A DNA stretch of 64,000 nt. Origin: Thermovirga lienii DSM 17291. Its GTDB lineage: Bacteria > Synergistota > Synergistia > Synergistales > Thermovirgaceae. A program made the position numbers and the translations under genes. The notes beneath the pieces are model-generated. The model saw only the letters and a list, made by a program, of their open reading frames with translations, had not been told where the DNA came from and did no database searches. Location of the stretch: positions 1,328,501 through 1,392,500 of the forward strand of contig CP003096.1 in the NCBI GenBank assembly GCA_000233775.1, read 5' to 3'. Position 1 is the stretch's first letter, and every line of letters begins with the position of its first letter. Below, piece by piece: positions 18,428 to 27,227 of this stretch.

Positions 18428-19323
18428 TTTTTGACCTTCTTTCCATAAAGGTTAGCCGTCGCTTCCAGTACGAGCATGGCAGTTTCCGGTGCCTTAGGCC
18501 CAGGATGAAATAAAAGGTCACTTTTAACAAGAGCTACTTTTCCCTTCTTGATCGCGTCAATCGGCAGCTTGCCAAATTCACTTAAAAAATCTTGGACCCC
18601 CATGGACATGCCTGTCTCTGCAGATGCGATCAATATTACATCAGGATCCATCAAAAGAAGTCTTTCTCTATCTATGTTGGGGAAAGTAAATTTTATCGCT
18701 TCCGCCGCGTTACGTATACCAATCCAGTCCAAGATATCGTCTATGTAGTTGTATCCACCAACGACAGTCAAAGGGTCATGCCATACGACAATAAGCACAG
18801 AAGGACTGCCTTCAGGAAAGGTCTCCTTTACGAGAGCCCTTATTTTGTCCAACTTGACTACGACGTTATGCCAAGTTTCTTCAGCTTTTCGAAGACAACC
18901 AAGGGCATCTCCGATCCTGTAAAAGCTTTTTTCTACCTCCATCAGGCGCCGGTGAGGCTCTATCTCAAGAGCCCCCACTCCAAAGGCCTTTATCCTTTCC
19001 AATATCTCATGGTGAAACGTAGAGACACCTATAACTAAATCGGGATCCAGCGACATGATCTTCTCCAGCGACGGATTGGAGAATCCACCAACAGAATCAA
19101 CATTTCCCTTTTCTCTTAGCGGGTCGTAACTTGTAACTCCCGCTATTTTAGACGTATAACCTAAAAGCTCTAGCGATTCAGTCACGCTGGGAGCCAAAGA
19201 CACGATCCTGTTGATTCCCTCGTCTGCCTCTGCTGAATCCGCGGCAAGCCACCCCACAAAAACCAATACGACGGCTAGGAAAAATATTATTGGAGGACTT
19301 TTATGAGTTTTGTCCTTCCACAT
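18424..19323 (-). CDS. Periplasmic B12/iron-complex binding protein (BtuF-like)
   Basis: A 299-residue protein with a signal peptide (residues 1-31, hydrophobic FFLAVVLVFVGWLAA then Ala-rich cleavage zone) and a helical-backbone metal receptor fold. RIVSLAPSVTESLELLGY is the classic N-terminal motif of BtuF/FhuD-type proteins, and a second lobe begins after the long connecting helix. It would deliver cobalamin or a ferric chelate to an ABC importer; no permease or ATPase genes are present here. It overlaps exbB by 23 bases and exbD by four bases, so it is embedded inside the Ton motor operon, suggesting that this TonB system serves the same cargo. Confidence 0.85.
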   Translation of the reverse strand: MWKDKTHKSPPIIFFLAVVLVFVGWLAADSAEADEGINRIVSLAPSVTESLELLGYTSKIAGVTSYDPLREKGNVDSVGGFSNPSLEKIMSLDPDLVIGVSTFHHEILERIKAFGVGALEIEPHRRLMEVEKSFYRIGDALGCLRKAEETWHNVVVKLDKIRALVKETFPEGSPSVLIVVWHDPLTVVGGYNYIDDILDWIGIRNAAEAIKFTFPNIDRERLLLMDPDVILIASAETGMSMGVQDFLSEFGKLPIDAIKKGKVALVKSDLLFHPGPKAPETAMLVLEATANLYGKKVKK

Positions 19324-19930
19324 TCTCGCCTCTCCCTAACAATTTTTCCCTTATGATGAAATCCACGCCTCTAGAAAGAGTCTCTTCCATGTCTTCCACC
19401 TTCGATTGAAGGTACGTTAAGCTCAATATGACAGGAATGGCAAGAGAAAGACCGGCAACCGTGGTAATTAAAGCTTTCCATATTCCTTCAGCCATCATTG
19501 CCATATTTGCCCCGCTAAATCCAGGCAAATTGCGAAATACGTCTATCATCCCCAATATGGTACCTAAAAGCCCTAAAAGAGGGGCAATTCTTGAGACCAC
19601 TGCCAAAAAGCTCAAGCCCCTTTCAAGCTTGAAAAGCTCCCTTCTTACCTCTTGTTCCAGTAAGATCTGAAGGGCATCTGAATCAGCTTTCCAATGGTCT
19701 ACAGCTACCTTAAGAACTCTATGGAGAGACGATTTTCCAGACATCAAAAGTTCCGCTGCGCCCTTATGATCCCCAAGATACAGCCTCTCTCCCAAAGCAG
19801 TTTCCAACTTCTGAGGGTCAGTGGACTGTACCTTGAAAAACCAGAGTCTCTCCAAAATTATTGCCAAGGACAAAACCGACAATATGGTCAACACCCATAA
19901 TATGGGTCCCCCGTAGGTAAAAATTTCCAT
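19301..19930 (-). CDS. exbB: MotA/TolQ/ExbB proton channel protein
   Basis: A 209-residue protein with three predicted membrane helices: one near the N-terminus (GGPILWVLTILSVLSLAIIL) and two in the C-terminal half around ISRIAPLLGLLGTILGMI and LAIPVILSLTYLQSK, with the conserved APLLGLLGTV-type motif and the following threonine-rich helix. ExbB is the channel subunit of the ExbBD motor. I choose ATG 19930, eight bases after AAGGAG, rather than GTG 19936. It starts 28 bases after the transketolase stop, so the Ton genes may share that transcript. Confidence 0.9.
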   Translation of the reverse strand: MEIFTYGGPILWVLTILSVLSLAIILERLWFFKVQSTDPQKLETALGERLYLGDHKGAAELLMSGKSSLHRVLKVAVDHWKADSDALQILLEQEVRRELFKLERGLSFLAVVSRIAPLLGLLGTILGMIDVFRNLPGFSGANMAMMAEGIWKALITTVAGLSLAIPVILSLTYLQSKVEDMEETLSRGVDFIIREKLLGRGENVEGQNS

Positions 19931-19958
19931 ATCCACAGCTCCTTTTGAAAGTTTTTGC

Positions 19959-21908
19959 CTACTTTAGGTTACTCTCTATTACCTCCACCAGATTATCAGG
20001 GGACAACCCCATCAAGGAGATTACCTCTTCAGCGGTTCCTGAATCTCCATATCTATGGACTCCTAGCTTCACAAATTTGGAAACACACCCCAACTCCAAC
20101 ATTTTTTCAGCAACTATGGAACCCAGTCCGCTTCGCCAGTGGTGATCTTCGTAAGTAACAACCAATCCTGTCTTGGTTGCCTCTTCTATAGTGGCTTTAT
20201 CTATCGCTAGTGGCGCGCTAACGTTGAAAATCTTGACGGAGATTCCCTTGGCCTTGAGTTTTTCCCAGGCTTCTATGGCCCTGTAAACCATGTGCCCACA
20301 GCACAAAATCGCCCCATCGGTACCATCACGAAGCAAATCTGACTTCCCATACTCAAACTCATATTCCTCATCATAGTAGCAAGTTCCGTCCTCTTTGGTT
20401 ATCACTGGTACTTTGCTCCTACCCATGGCAACACATACGTTACCGTGAGAACCTATGGCCCACCTTACCACCCTGTCCGTTTGGTTGGGATCCGCAGGCA
20501 AAACCAGCTTCCACCCGAACATGTTCCGCATTAGTCCAATGTAATCTATACACTGGTGAGTCTTACCGTCTTCTCCTACGTCAAGCCCTATATGAGTCAA
20601 TATCAGCTTGAGGTTTGTCTCATTTATATCGTTGAGCCTCTGCTGGTTATAAACCTCTGTCAAGCCGAAAACACCGAAGTCCGCCCACACACTCACAACC
20701 CCTCCGCAGGAAGCTGCGCCTGCGACCGTTGCCGTTGCATGCTCTTGGATTCCCATTTCAAAGAACCAATCTGGGCAGCTCTTAGCAAAACCATTGACCT
20801 TAACTGACCCTGCCAAGTCACAATCGAATACCAAAATTGGCGTTCTCCCTGGAATTTTATAGTTTGCCAGCCCTATGTCCATGAGAGCCTCACCGAAAGC
20901 GGATCTACAGTCAGTCTTGACATCTGGAAGATATGTTCTGGGCTTACCCAGCTCAACGAACACGCCAAAATCCTTGCGAAGGGATTCAATCGTTTTTTTG
21001 CCAGCCATTTGGATTCTACTTACCTTAGCACGATCCAATAGTTCCGGTGTTCCGCCTAGCTCCATAACGGCCTTCTTGTATTGTTCCTCTGACGCTGCTT
21101 TTCCGTGAAAATCAGGAGTCCCCTCCATGAACGAAACGCCTTTACCCATGGTCGTCCTGCACAAAACCACAGAGGGCAAGTCATCTTCCATAGCTTGTCT
21201 TACAACTCTATAAATAGATGCAAAGTCGTGCCCATCAGCCTCGTAAACCTTCCAACCATCAGCTTCCCAAAGGGAAACTATGTTAAACGGCATTACTTCT
21301 TCCAGTTTCCCCGAAATTTGTATATCATTCCAATCTACCAAAACGGTTATGTTATCCAAAGCATTTTTCACAGCCACCCGCCTGGCTTCTGCGACTTGAC
21401 CCTTTACTTGCTCTCCATCTCCCATTAATACGAACACATGATCCTTTGATTTCTTCGCCTTCTTAGCCAAGGCAAAACCTACACCAGCAGCTAAGCCCTG
21501 TCCCAAATTGCCGCTGCTCCAATCTATCCCAGGGACCTCCCTTTCTACATGACCAGGGAAAGGACTGCCCCCCTTCCTGAAGAGAGCCATAACCTCCTCT
21601 GCATCAATAAAACCATAGTATGCCAAAGCTGCATATGCTCCGGGAGATGTGTGCCCATGGCTTATCACCACATGGTCTCTGTCGGTGCTTCTTGCATTTT
21701 GCGGCGTTAAGTTCGCAAGACCATAGATGAGAAGATACATTTCCATGCTGGACAAGGAACCGCCTATATGTCCACTTTTGGCTGCCGTGGTCATGGTCAA
21801 AGCCCAAAGGCGACATTTCCTGGCTGCATCTTTCAGAGCCTCTATAAGCTCCTCGTTTAGTTCCCTTTCTTTATAATCGCGCAGAACCTCTTTTATGTTT
21901 ATCTCCAT
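19959..21908 (-). CDS. tkt: Transketolase
   Basis: A 649-residue single-chain transketolase. The N-terminal thiamine diphosphate domain has SGHIGGSLSSMEMY, HGHTSPGAYA and the GDGEQVKGQVAEA...DWNDIQ motif. The pyrimidine-binding domain has a GIQEHATATVAGAASCGG motif, and a C-terminal transketolase_C domain follows. It moves two-carbon units between sugar phosphates, linking glycolytic and pentose intermediates. In many bacteria of this kind the enzyme is split in two; here it is one chain. GGGGAG lies eight bases before ATG. It is first in a run leading into the exbB operon. Confidence 0.93.
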   Translation of the reverse strand: MEINIKEVLRDYKERELNEELIEALKDAARKCRLWALTMTTAAKSGHIGGSLSSMEMYLLIYGLANLTPQNARSTDRDHVVISHGHTSPGAYAALAYYGFIDAEEVMALFRKGGSPFPGHVEREVPGIDWSSGNLGQGLAAGVGFALAKKAKKSKDHVFVLMGDGEQVKGQVAEARRVAVKNALDNITVLVDWNDIQISGKLEEVMPFNIVSLWEADGWKVYEADGHDFASIYRVVRQAMEDDLPSVVLCRTTMGKGVSFMEGTPDFHGKAASEEQYKKAVMELGGTPELLDRAKVSRIQMAGKKTIESLRKDFGVFVELGKPRTYLPDVKTDCRSAFGEALMDIGLANYKIPGRTPILVFDCDLAGSVKVNGFAKSCPDWFFEMGIQEHATATVAGAASCGGVVSVWADFGVFGLTEVYNQQRLNDINETNLKLILTHIGLDVGEDGKTHQCIDYIGLMRNMFGWKLVLPADPNQTDRVVRWAIGSHGNVCVAMGRSKVPVITKEDGTCYYDEEYEFEYGKSDLLRDGTDGAILCCGHMVYRAIEAWEKLKAKGISVKIFNVSAPLAIDKATIEEATKTGLVVTYEDHHWRSGLGSIVAEKMLELGCVSKFVKLGVHRYGDSGTAEEVISLMGLSPDNLVEVIESNLK

Positions 21909-21966
21909 ACCAAACTCTCCCCTTTCGTTTATGCACTGAAATTATACCCTCTATCAGCAAACAAAA

Positions 21967-21994
21967 AAACGGCGGCCTTGAAAGGCCGCCGTTT
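21967..21994 (-). terminator. Rho-independent terminator of ald
   Basis: Perfect 11-bp stem AAACGGCGGCC / GGCCGCCGTTT with a six-base loop. Read on the minus strand it is followed by a run of seven T. It sits 18 bases after the ald stop and before transketolase. Confidence 0.9.
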
Positions 21995-22011
21995 GTTATT
22001 GCAAATTTACC

Positions 22012-23127
22012 TTAACCCAGAACTTCCTCTGCAGGTGTATAAGGCAGACCCCATGCCTCCGCGACAGCCTTGCAAGTGACCTTGCCTTTGTACATGTTCA
22101 GGCCTTTCAAGAGGGCTGGGCTTTCTTTACATGCAGCCTCCACGCCCTTGTTCGCCAGAGGTAGACCATAACGTATGGTGTAGTTGTTCAAGGCAAAGCT
22201 TGCAGTCCTTGCATAAGCTCCCGGCATGTTAGCAACACAGTAATGTATCACTCCATCCACAACATAGATAGGATCACTGTGGGTCGTAGCCTTTGAAGTT
22301 TCGGTGCAGCCACCCTGGTCTATAGCCACATCGACTATCACTGAGCCTGGCTTCATCATCTTCAGATGGTCCTTCTTGATAAGCTTAGGAGCCTTGGCTC
22401 CAGGAATCAGAACTGCTCCCACCGTTATATCCGCCTCCTGGAGGGCTTTTTCCAAATTGACCTTGTCGCTGTAAACAGGGAAGACGTTGGCCGGCATTAT
22501 GGTCTCCAGGTACTCAAGCCTATCTGGGTTTATATCCAGTATGGTCACCTTGCATCCCAGGCCAGCAGCTACTTTGGCTGCATTGGTTCCCACCGTTCCG
22601 CCACCAATTATGGTAACGTTCGCAGGTGCTACGCCAGGAACACCCGTTGGGAGCAAGCCCTCTCCGCCATAAGGCTTGGCAAGGTAGTACGCTCCCATGA
22701 GAACGGACATTCTACCTGCTATCTCGCTCATGGGTTTGAGGAGAGGCAGCGAACCGTTGGCTTCTGTAACGGTTTCGTATGCTAAAGCTATTATCTTTTT
22801 TTCCATGCAGGCTTTGGTCAGCTCTTCATCGGCCGCAAAGTGGAAATACGTATAAATGAGCTGTCCCTCTTTCATTCTGTCGTATTCCTCAGGAAGAGGC
22901 TCCTTGACCTTAACTATCATATCTGCTACGTTCCAAACCTCATCTGCCGTATCCAAAATCTTGGCACCAACGGCTACATACTCATCATCAGTTATACCAG
23001 ACCCCAATCCTGCACCCTTCTGAATGAACACTTCATGACCTGCAGCCACGTAAGCGTGCACTGCAGCGGGTATCAACCCAACCCTGTATTCGTGGTTTTT
23101 GACTTCCTTAGGGCACCCTATTTTCAT
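22012..23127 (-). CDS. ald: Alanine dehydrogenase
   Basis: A 371-residue protein starting MKIGCPKEVKNHEYRVGL, the family N-terminus with the substrate-binding arginine. The NAD-binding loop is GGGTVGTNAAKVAAGLG, and the C-terminal part has VDVAIDQGGC and HYCVANMPGAYARTAS. It oxidises L-alanine to pyruvate and ammonia with NAD+, and in an amino acid fermenter would supply reducing power and pyruvate. Flanked by its own promoter (TTGAAG, 17 bases, TACAAT) and terminator. With alr and agcS next door it forms an alanine-use cluster, next to the glycine reductase operon. Confidence 0.95.
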   Translation of the reverse strand: MKIGCPKEVKNHEYRVGLIPAAVHAYVAAGHEVFIQKGAGLGSGITDDEYVAVGAKILDTADEVWNVADMIVKVKEPLPEEYDRMKEGQLIYTYFHFAADEELTKACMEKKIIALAYETVTEANGSLPLLKPMSEIAGRMSVLMGAYYLAKPYGGEGLLPTGVPGVAPANVTIIGGGTVGTNAAKVAAGLGCKVTILDINPDRLEYLETIMPANVFPVYSDKVNLEKALQEADITVGAVLIPGAKAPKLIKKDHLKMMKPGSVIVDVAIDQGGCTETSKATTHSDPIYVVDGVIHYCVANMPGAYARTASFALNNYTIRYGLPLANKGVEAACKESPALLKGLNMYKGKVTCKAVAEAWGLPYTPAEEVLG

Positions 23128-23178
23128 TAAAATTACGCCTCCTCTTTAACTTGATAGATTCCGCTAGCCGCAGTGTAT

Positions 23179-23207
23179 ATTGTATATCTTACAGCAAAAA
23201 CCTTCAA
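23179..23207 (-). promoter_or_regulatory. Promoter of ald
   Basis: On the minus strand TTGAAG (23202-23207) and TACAAT (23179-23184) are separated by exactly 17 bases, about 50 bases before the ald start. Confidence 0.65.
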
Positions 23208-23240
23208 CCCCTTACACCTTTATTTTATCTATTTCTCCAT

Positions 23241-24356
23241 TTAAACGTAGACCCTGGGAACCCTGGGTGTAAACAAATTCGGTATTTCGTAGTTAATGGT
23301 CCCCAAGTGCTTCGCTATTTCCTCGGGAGTTATTTCTTCATTCCCTTGCGGCCCTACCAAAACCACCTCGTCTCCTACCTTTACATCAGGGATATGGGTG
23401 ACATCCACCATTGTTTGATCCATGCAGATGTTGCCCACTATCGGTGCTCTTTGGCCTTTTATCAGGACTTCGGTCTTCATTGAGAGACTCCTAGGATACC
23501 CATCATGATATCCTATGGGCAATACAGCTATTCTCTCCTCTCCTCTAGTCATATATCTCAATCCATAACTTATGCCACTACCTTGCGGTAGAGTTCTAAC
23601 GCATGCCACTGCAGTAACAACCTTAAAGGCTCTTTTAAGCTTTATCTTTTTTTTGCACCATTCAGAGGGCCACATACCATAGAGAATTATTCCCGGCCTT
23701 ACTGCATCCATGTGCATGTGACTAAAGTTCAACGTCCCTGCGCTATTGCAGCAATGCCTCAACCTAAAGTGAACGTTCTTCGTTCTCAAAACATCAAGTA
23801 CGTCACAGAATCGCTTAAATTGTGTCTCGGTGTACGACCCGTTTCGCTCATCAGCCGTAGCAAAATGAGTGAATATCCCCTCGATTTCAAGTCCCTTCAT
23901 TAAAAGGAGCCTCTCTACTACTTCAGGAACCTCTTCAGGCAAAAAGCCGATACGGCCCATACCTGTATCGACTTTGATGTGAACTCTTGCTCTCTTACCC
24001 AAGTCGATAGCTGCTTTGCTTAGTGCGTCGGCAAAAGACAGGTCCGTTATCGTGGATGATATATCCTTGTTTACGTACTCCTCTGCTACTGACGCCGGGG
24101 AAGGCCCCAAAACTAGTAGTGGAAGATAGATTCCATTTTCTCTGAGAATGATAGCTTCATCAGGAGTCGCAACAGCCAATCTTGAGCACCCTGCTTCTAT
24201 GAGAGTCTTTGCTACCTGAACCATACCCATTCCGTAGCCATTGGCCTTTACTACCCCTATAATTTGGGATTTTTCCTTCAACAGCCCCTTGACCTGTAAG
24301 AAGTTATGCTTGATATTCTCGAGGTTAACTTCCATCCTGGTTGGGCGAAAATTCAA
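23241..24356 (-). CDS. alr: Alanine racemase
   Basis: A 371-residue fold type III PLP enzyme. VVKANGYGMG carries the PLP lysine, ACVRTLPQGSGISYG carries the catalytic tyrosine of the C-terminal domain, and DTGMGRIGF and GIFTHFATAD are typical. It interconverts L- and D-alanine for peptidoglycan and, beside Ald, probably also for D-alanine catabolism. I choose TTG 24356 as start, eight bases after AGGGGG; an upstream GTG (24365) lies too close to the same ribosome site. Gap to ald 113 bases. Confidence 0.93.
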   Translation of the reverse strand: MNFRPTRMEVNLENIKHNFLQVKGLLKEKSQIIGVVKANGYGMGMVQVAKTLIEAGCSRLAVATPDEAIILRENGIYLPLLVLGPSPASVAEEYVNKDISSTITDLSFADALSKAAIDLGKRARVHIKVDTGMGRIGFLPEEVPEVVERLLLMKGLEIEGIFTHFATADERNGSYTETQFKRFCDVLDVLRTKNVHFRLRHCCNSAGTLNFSHMHMDAVRPGIILYGMWPSEWCKKKIKLKRAFKVVTAVACVRTLPQGSGISYGLRYMTRGEERIAVLPIGYHDGYPRSLSMKTEVLIKGQRAPIVGNICMDQTMVDVTHIPDVKVGDEVVLVGPQGNEEITPEEIAKHLGTINYEIPNLFTPRVPRVYV

Positions 24357-24383
24357 GGCACTCACCCCCTCTGATTAATATCT

Positions 24384-24406
24384 GCGGGGGACATTTTGTC
24401 CCCCGC
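24384..24406 (-). terminator. GC-rich hairpin between agcS and alr
   Basis: Perfect 10-bp stem GCGGGGGACA / TGTCCCCCGC with a three-base loop, 31 bases after the agcS stop. No T run follows on either strand, so it may be a weak terminator or an mRNA-stabilising hairpin. Confidence 0.45.
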
Positions 24407-24436
24407 GCGTCGCTATATCAGTGCAAAACAAATTAC

Positions 24437-25813
24437 TTATTTTATTAACCCCTGCTTCCTCTTCGCGTCAAAATCCTTCACCAACTTGCGCATCTCGTTG
24501 GACAACCACAAAAGGGCTATCAAGTTAGGTGCGGCCATCAAACCGTTCATTGTATCTGAAAGGTTCCATATATTGGAGAGGAACTCACCCCCTCCTCCCC
24601 AAGCTCCCACGACAACAACCAAAATCCAAAGGGCTTTGTATATGGGGGTTATTTTAAGGCCAAAGATGTATGTGGCTCCGGTCTCACCGTACCAGTACCA
24701 CCCCAAAATGGTTGAGAAGGCAAACATTGCCAAACCAGCGGAGAGAACCATGACTCCGGTTTTCCCTAAAACAGACTGGAAAGCTGTCAGTGTTAGCTGA
24801 GCCCCCGTAAGGTCAGGAGAACCAGTTAGAGTGCCGGTGGCCAAAATGCTTATGCCAGTTATGGAACACACTACCAAGGTGTCAGTAAACACTTCGAAAA
24901 GGCCATAGCAACCCTGCCTCACAGGGTGATCAACTATGGCGGTAGCATGAACCATTGGAGCAGAACCCAATCCTGCTTCGTTGGAGAAGACACCCCTGGC
25001 AACACCCTTGGTCAGAGCCATCTTAACAGACCATCCTGCTATGGCTCCAGGCATAGCCATGGGATCATTGAAAGCATATTTAACGGCTTGCCCTATAGCA
25101 GCAGGAACCATATCTATGTGCATGAAAACTACGATAAGTCCACCTACAATGTAAAAGATAGCCATGAAGGGAACAAGGTATGTCGTGACGTCGGAGATCC
25201 TCTTCAAACCTCCCAGTATAACCAAAGCAACCAAAACAGCTACGACTATCCCCGACACCCAGTGGGGGACGCCATATCCCAAATAAAGAGCTTCAGCGGT
25301 TGAATTAGCCTGGATGGCGTTACCTATACCGAAAGCTGCAAAGGTGGTAAAAAAGGCAAATAGCCAAGCCAGCCACTTCTGCCCTAGGCCTTTCTCCATA
25401 ACATACATGGTTCCGCCGCGCCAGTTGCCTGCAGCGTCCTTTTCACGGAACCTCACGGCAAGCGCAACTTCGGTCATCTTAGTGGTCATACCGAACACAG
25501 CGGTAACCCACATCCAGAATAGGGCACCCGGTCCGCCCAAATGCAAGGCTGTCGCGACCCCGGCAACATTTCCTGAACCCACAGTTGAAGCCAAAGCAGT
25601 GGCCAGAGCACCAAAAGAAGAAATGGTACCCTCACCTTCTGCTTTCTTTCCTAGCTTACCTAGCACCTCTTTAAACATAAATCCAAAATACCTAACCTGC
25701 GGAAAACCCAAAATGATCGTGAGGTATATGCCCGTTCCCACCAGCAAAGCTAACATGGGTGGTCCCCACACAAAACCATTAACCACACTGTTGATCCTCA
25801 TTAAGGTCTCCAA
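24437..25813 (-). CDS. Sodium:alanine/glycine symporter (AGCS family)
   Basis: A 458-residue polytopic membrane protein with about 10-11 helices. Family signatures are visible: GGPGALFWMWVTAVFGMTTKM near the first third and FSNEAGLGSAPMVHA in the middle. AGCS proteins import alanine or glycine with sodium. Start is TTG with AGGAGG eight bases upstream. Lying between alr/ald and the glycine reductase operon, it is a natural supplier of either amino acid; which one cannot be told from sequence. A TATAAT box lies about 120 bases upstream, after the terminator of the grd operon. Confidence 0.92.
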   Translation of the reverse strand: METLMRINSVVNGFVWGPPMLALLVGTGIYLTIILGFPQVRYFGFMFKEVLGKLGKKAEGEGTISSFGALATALASTVGSGNVAGVATALHLGGPGALFWMWVTAVFGMTTKMTEVALAVRFREKDAAGNWRGGTMYVMEKGLGQKWLAWLFAFFTTFAAFGIGNAIQANSTAEALYLGYGVPHWVSGIVVAVLVALVILGGLKRISDVTTYLVPFMAIFYIVGGLIVVFMHIDMVPAAIGQAVKYAFNDPMAMPGAIAGWSVKMALTKGVARGVFSNEAGLGSAPMVHATAIVDHPVRQGCYGLFEVFTDTLVVCSITGISILATGTLTGSPDLTGAQLTLTAFQSVLGKTGVMVLSAGLAMFAFSTILGWYWYGETGATYIFGLKITPIYKALWILVVVVGAWGGGGEFLSNIWNLSDTMNGLMAAPNLIALLWLSNEMRKLVKDFDAKRKQGLIK

Positions 25814-25931
25814 CTGTAATCCCTCCTCTTCTTAACCCACACGACTTCCCCTACAACTTTACGCCGAATCGCAGGAAAACCAAGCACCTCGACTTTTATT
25901 AATCACCTCCTTCACAAACAACTACGCCCTA

Positions 25932-25937
25932 ATTATA
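25932..25937 (-). promoter_or_regulatory. Probable -10 box of agcS
   Basis: Minus-strand TATAAT in GATATAATTAGG, between the grd terminator and the agcS ribosome site. No good -35 hexamer is visible at normal spacing. Confidence 0.4.
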
Positions 25938-25953
25938 TCATCAAGCTAAACAC

Positions 25954-26023
25954 AAAAAAGAGGTGCATCCCCTTTACAAGCGGTTACCACGCTCAACTAA
26001 TAACCAGGGACAACACCTCTTTT
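25954..26023 (-). terminator. Structured terminator at the end of the grd operon
   Basis: Outer stem AAAAGAGGTG / CACCTCTTTT closes a loop of about 48 bases that has further complementary pieces (GGTTA/TAACC, CCC/GGG). On the minus strand the outer stem ends in a T6 run. The flanking CAC/GTG words extend the symmetry. The long internal segment is unusual for a plain terminator. It lies 40 bases after grdD and before the agcS promoter. Confidence 0.65.
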
Positions 26024-26062
26024 CGTGTTAAGTTTGATATTACAAAGCTACAAAGTTTTTAC

Positions 26063-27214
26063 TTATATATATCCCTTTTCCTTTAACACCTCTGTAGCCT
26101 TAGCTAGCTTCTGTGCCGACACCTTTACAACTGGCCCCGTGCATCCCATGGCAGATTCGGCATAAATGCCATTTTTCCAGAGTTCCTTTACCGCATCCTC
26201 TATAGATAAGACGTCGATGCCATGGACTTCTTCTTCCGTAGGTTCTGCCGGTGGTGGCGTCACTTCTTCTTTCGTCGTTGGAGTACTTTGTCGCATAGAA
26301 TCAAGCACCCCAGAAAGACCTGCCTGCTCGGCCAATTTCAATTCTCTTTCAACTACGTTCCCAAGTTTCCCTCTGGCTGCTTCCGCTGTGAATTCTATGG
26401 CGTTGCATATCACCGGAGCACCCGATGCTCTGGAGATTATGGATACTATGTAGGGCCAGCCTTTTCCTACGGAAGGCCCATATCCCCATCCCAGAGCCTC
26501 GTAGCTTCCACCTGTGTTGAACGCTGAAAAAAGTTTTATCAGTACGTTCCCGGTTAAGGTATCGGTCACACAGACGTCAACAGCACCAGCCAAAAGGTCG
26601 TTACCTCTTAAGATAGCTCCCCCATCTTTGCGGACGCTCTCTCCAAAGGTCAAAGGATAGCCATGTTCAACGAGCTCTGATAGCTTTCTATAGACCACTT
26701 GAGCTCCTTCAACGTTCAGAATACCAATTTTAGGATTCTCTATTCCCACGGCCTTTGCCACGGCGTTTCCATAAATAGCGTTGAGTACCATAGCTTCCAG
26801 CCTGGAAGTAGAGCTCGTTCCTGTCGTGGAAGCGATAAACATGGCCTTGCCCTTGGCTGGGGTCACCACCCTACCTATAGTTGTAACCCCCAATGGGAAT
26901 GGATAGTGCAAAGCCACTGCACCATCTATGGTACCTGAGCTCAAAGCTTCTTCCATGGCCTTTGCGACTTCGCCTTCATCTTTTGAAGTCTCGATCCATT
27001 CAAAGCCATGATCGTCTGCAGGCTTAGGACCTATCATAACAACCTCTACGCCCTTGTTTTTGGCCCTAGCAAGGAGCGCTCCTTCCAGCAACTCCTGGTC
27101 TCCATGCTCACTACCAGAAGCCATGAGCCCCACTCTCATCGGCTTTTCGCCGTATCTGGCTTTCTGAACTATCTCAGAAAGCTCTTCTCCTATTATCCTT
27201 TTTAAGCTATCCAT
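26063..27214 (-). CDS. grdD: Glycine reductase complex component C, alpha subunit
   Basis: A 383-residue PlsX-like protein. With GrdC it forms component C, which converts the protein-bound carboxymethyl-selenoether/acetyl thioester into acetyl phosphate. The conserved ESAMGCTGPVV motif places the active cysteine at residue 358, corresponding to Cys359 known for the Eubacterium acidaminophilum enzyme. A Pro/Glu/Thr-rich linker (around residues 307-330) joins the PlsX-like domain to this C-terminal cysteine segment. Start at ATG 27214, nine bases after AGGAG; a longer frame reaches into grdC. Last gene of the operon. Confidence 0.94.
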   Translation of the reverse strand: MDSLKRIIGEELSEIVQKARYGEKPMRVGLMASGSEHGDQELLEGALLARAKNKGVEVVMIGPKPADDHGFEWIETSKDEGEVAKAMEEALSSGTIDGAVALHYPFPLGVTTIGRVVTPAKGKAMFIASTTGTSSTSRLEAMVLNAIYGNAVAKAVGIENPKIGILNVEGAQVVYRKLSELVEHGYPLTFGESVRKDGGAILRGNDLLAGAVDVCVTDTLTGNVLIKLFSAFNTGGSYEALGWGYGPSVGKGWPYIVSIISRASGAPVICNAIEFTAEAARGKLGNVVERELKLAEQAGLSGVLDSMRQSTPTTKEEVTPPPAEPTEEEVHGIDVLSIEDAVKELWKNGIYAESAMGCTGPVVKVSAQKLAKATEVLKEKGYI

Positions 27215-27227
27215 GAGACAACACTCC

